A stretch of DNA of 43,759 nucleotides, taken from Deltaproteobacteria bacterium (GTDB lineage Bacteria; Desulfobacterota; DSM-4660; Desulfatiglandales; Desulfatiglandaceae). The stretch spans positions 1 to 43,759 of the forward strand of contig JAIPDI010000045.1 of the NCBI GenBank assembly GCA_021737785.1, written 5' to 3'. The position numbers and the translations under genes are program-made. Shown here in pieces: positions 42,470 to 43,759 of this stretch (position 1 is the first letter of the stretch; each line of letters begins with the position of its first letter). The notes beneath the pieces were generated by a model. It searched no databases and was not told the DNA's origin. It saw only the letters and a program-made list of their open reading frames with translations.

Positions 42470-43618
42470 TCAATTCGGCCTCTCATCAACAGCCTGTGAT
42501 ACCGAGTCCCTATAATTAACCCTAAATTTGTCGAAAAGGAGTTCAAAGTTTGCATAAAATGATTTATGCCTTAGAACCTTGCCTCTAATATCGTAATCAG
42601 CATTCCTATTAAACATGCATTCAAATACCAGTTTATGATACGAATCGTTTTCTAAGTATTGGAAAAGATCTTTTTCGCTAAATTCTTCTCCAAGCCATTG
42701 ACAAAAAACACCGTCGCGGCATTGAACTTCACCGCTATAAATAAAATTAGCCAACTCATAGAAACTCCTCACAGGATGATCCAGAACACGGTATCCGGAA
42801 AACATTCGATTTCCAATGACTATGCAAGTGGATATAGTATCTACACTATCAAGATCCCAATTAAGTCTATCTGAGAGATATTTCTTGAACTGATTATTTC
42901 TAAAAGACTCTGATATCTTAGAAAGCTGATTGGCAGCCTTATTCACATGATCATGAATCGTTCTGATTTCATGTATACTCCCGGAGAGTAAAGACCGTTT
43001 TCCTTCAAAAATGAACACAGTACTGTTTTTTTTTGCTATTATATCAATATCTCCTTTTAACTCACGGAAATTATAATCAATCTCATTTTCAACCTCTGGA
43101 AAATGTTGTTTCAAAAGTGCCGCTAAAGAAGATAGCATAGGGTCTTCCTTATTATCTTCAAAAAATCGTCTTTTTACTAAAAACAACGTATTTCTTAGAT
43201 AATCGGAAAAGAGGAATAAATGCATGGGAAGAATGAAATAGTCATCAGCGAATAATATAGGCTGATACTGCAAATCGAGCACCCCTCCACCTTTTGGATT
43301 CCATGAAAAAAGGTTAAAAAAACTTTGAACCTTCTCCTTGTCGATTACAATTTCAAGGATCTCAGAAAAAATGTCCTTTTGATATACTGGAAGCAAAGAT
43401 CGAGCAACTATCTCCGGTTCTGATTCGAAAAACTTTTTCAAATGCGCGCAAAAAATGACTACGGTGACATGAAATAGTCTATGGATCTTCACTAGATCAA
43501 AAAAAGTGAGACTTTCATAAACATTAAATGATCTGAGTGTATCAAAATGTATGAAAAGCTCTCTACAGCCCTCTGCCAAGAAAGTTGATTCTTCAAAGAA
43601 AAGCTTTTCCGAATTCAA
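42470..43618 (-). CDS. PD-(D/E)XK nuclease-like protein
   Basis: This protein of about 382 residues has an AT-rich gene. Residues 177-207 fit the PD-(D/E)XK core: ENEIDYNF, then GDIDIIAKK (D190, D192) and VFIFEGK (E205-x-K207), the arrangement of restriction-type and NERD-type nucleases. The N-terminal 170 residues and the C-terminus are not recognised. The start is a TTG at 43618 with no strong ribosome-binding site, so the N-terminus is uncertain. It overlaps or abuts the winged-helix gene downstream. A defence or mobile-element role is possible. Bases 43619-43759 show no gene. Confidence 0.6.
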   Translation of the reverse strand: MNSEKLFFEESTFLAEGCRELFIHFDTLRSFNVYESLTFFDLVKIHRLFHVTVVIFCAHLKKFFESEPEIVARSLLPVYQKDIFSEILEIVIDKEKVQSFFNLFSWNPKGGGVLDLQYQPILFADDYFILPMHLFLFSDYLRNTLFLVKRRFFEDNKEDPMLSSLAALLKQHFPEVENEIDYNFRELKGDIDIIAKKNSTVFIFEGKRSLLSGSIHEIRTIHDHVNKAANQLSKISESFRNNQFKKYLSDRLNWDLDSVDTISTCIVIGNRMFSGYRVLDHPVRSFYELANFIYSGEVQCRDGVFCQWLGEEFSEKDLFQYLENDSYHKLVFECMFNRNADYDIRGKVLRHKSFYANFELLFDKFRVNYRDSVSQAVDERPN

Positions 43619-43759
43619 AATTTGATGGTCTCGTAAAAAGTAAAAGTTAATTAAACGATTGAAATAATTGTAAATAGACTCATTTTTAGCTTGCTTTTTG
43701 CCCTACATTTTGGTATAGAAATAGACCAGTTGTTAACCCATTGTAGGTGAAAAGCATGA

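Overview
The window looks like a chromosome segment of a strictly anaerobic, probably sulfate- or sulfur-metabolising Desulfobacterota (old Deltaproteobacteria) organism. This is an inference. It rests on the moderately high GC of the first 38 kb, Cys-rich PAS and GAF sensors, a Tat-exported iron-sulfur protein with a membrane cytochrome, a tungsten-type aldehyde ferredoxin oxidoreductase (AOR), a radical [4Fe-4S] 4-hydroxybutyryl-CoA dehydratase homologue, and several -24/-12 (sigma-54) signals. No rRNA, tRNA, CRISPR array or intact insertion sequence was seen.

Layout. (1) 0.2-4.5 kb: a TusA-like protein divergent from a sigma-54 enhancer-binding regulator, then a redox module of a Tat [Fe-S] subunit, a 4-TM cytochrome-b-like protein and a small Cys-rich protein. 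GTTAAC-type repeats flank the regulator, and -24/-12 promoters precede both neighbouring transcription units. (2) 4.6-7.2 kb, minus strand: a lytic-transglycosylase-like lipoprotein, then a Crp/Fnr regulator coupled to a GAF-adenylate cyclase. (3) 7.6-14.8 kb, plus strand: mtaD (SAH/MTA deaminase), an ATP-grasp protein, a very large PBP1-type peptidoglycan synthase and a repeat-rich lipoprotein. (4) 14.8-25.5 kb, minus strand: a catabolic block with an acyl-CoA dehydrogenase, a full branched-chain-type ABC importer (livK-H-M-G-F), an acyl-CoA synthetase, a thiolase, the AbfD-like dehydratase and a small CGGC protein. (5) 25.8-27.6 kb: divergent TetR and IclR regulators with clear operator palindromes between them. 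(6) 27.6-33.9 kb, plus strand: a class III aminotransferase and a second full Liv importer. (7) 33.9-37.0 kb: an AOR and BKACE operon, divergent from a MoaD/ThiS-like protein. (8) 37.1-38.2 kb: an XRE/ImmA regulator-protease pair. (9) 38.2-43.8 kb: a visibly AT-rich, probably acquired region. It holds small exported or membrane proteins separated by a degenerate ~85-bp repeat, and a two-gene unit of a PD-(D/E)XK-like nuclease and an unnamed winged-helix protein.

Blocks 4-7 read as one substrate-use island: two amino-acid-type importers, a transaminase, an aldehyde oxidoreductase, a CoA ligase, an acyl-CoA dehydrogenase, a 4-hydroxybutyryl-CoA dehydratase-type enzyme, a thiolase and a beta-keto acid cleavage enzyme under TetR/IclR control. 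An omega-amino acid such as 4-aminobutyrate or 5-aminovalerate is a reasonable but unproven substrate. The most unusual points are: the sigma-54 regulon with a CPWC TusA-like protein and an Fe-S subunit with a Cys-to-Gly change in one cluster motif; the one-residue deletion in the cluster-ligand loop of the AbfD homologue; the matching stem-loops between binding-protein and permease genes in both Liv clusters; and the repeat-separated small genes and nuclease pair at the AT-rich end.
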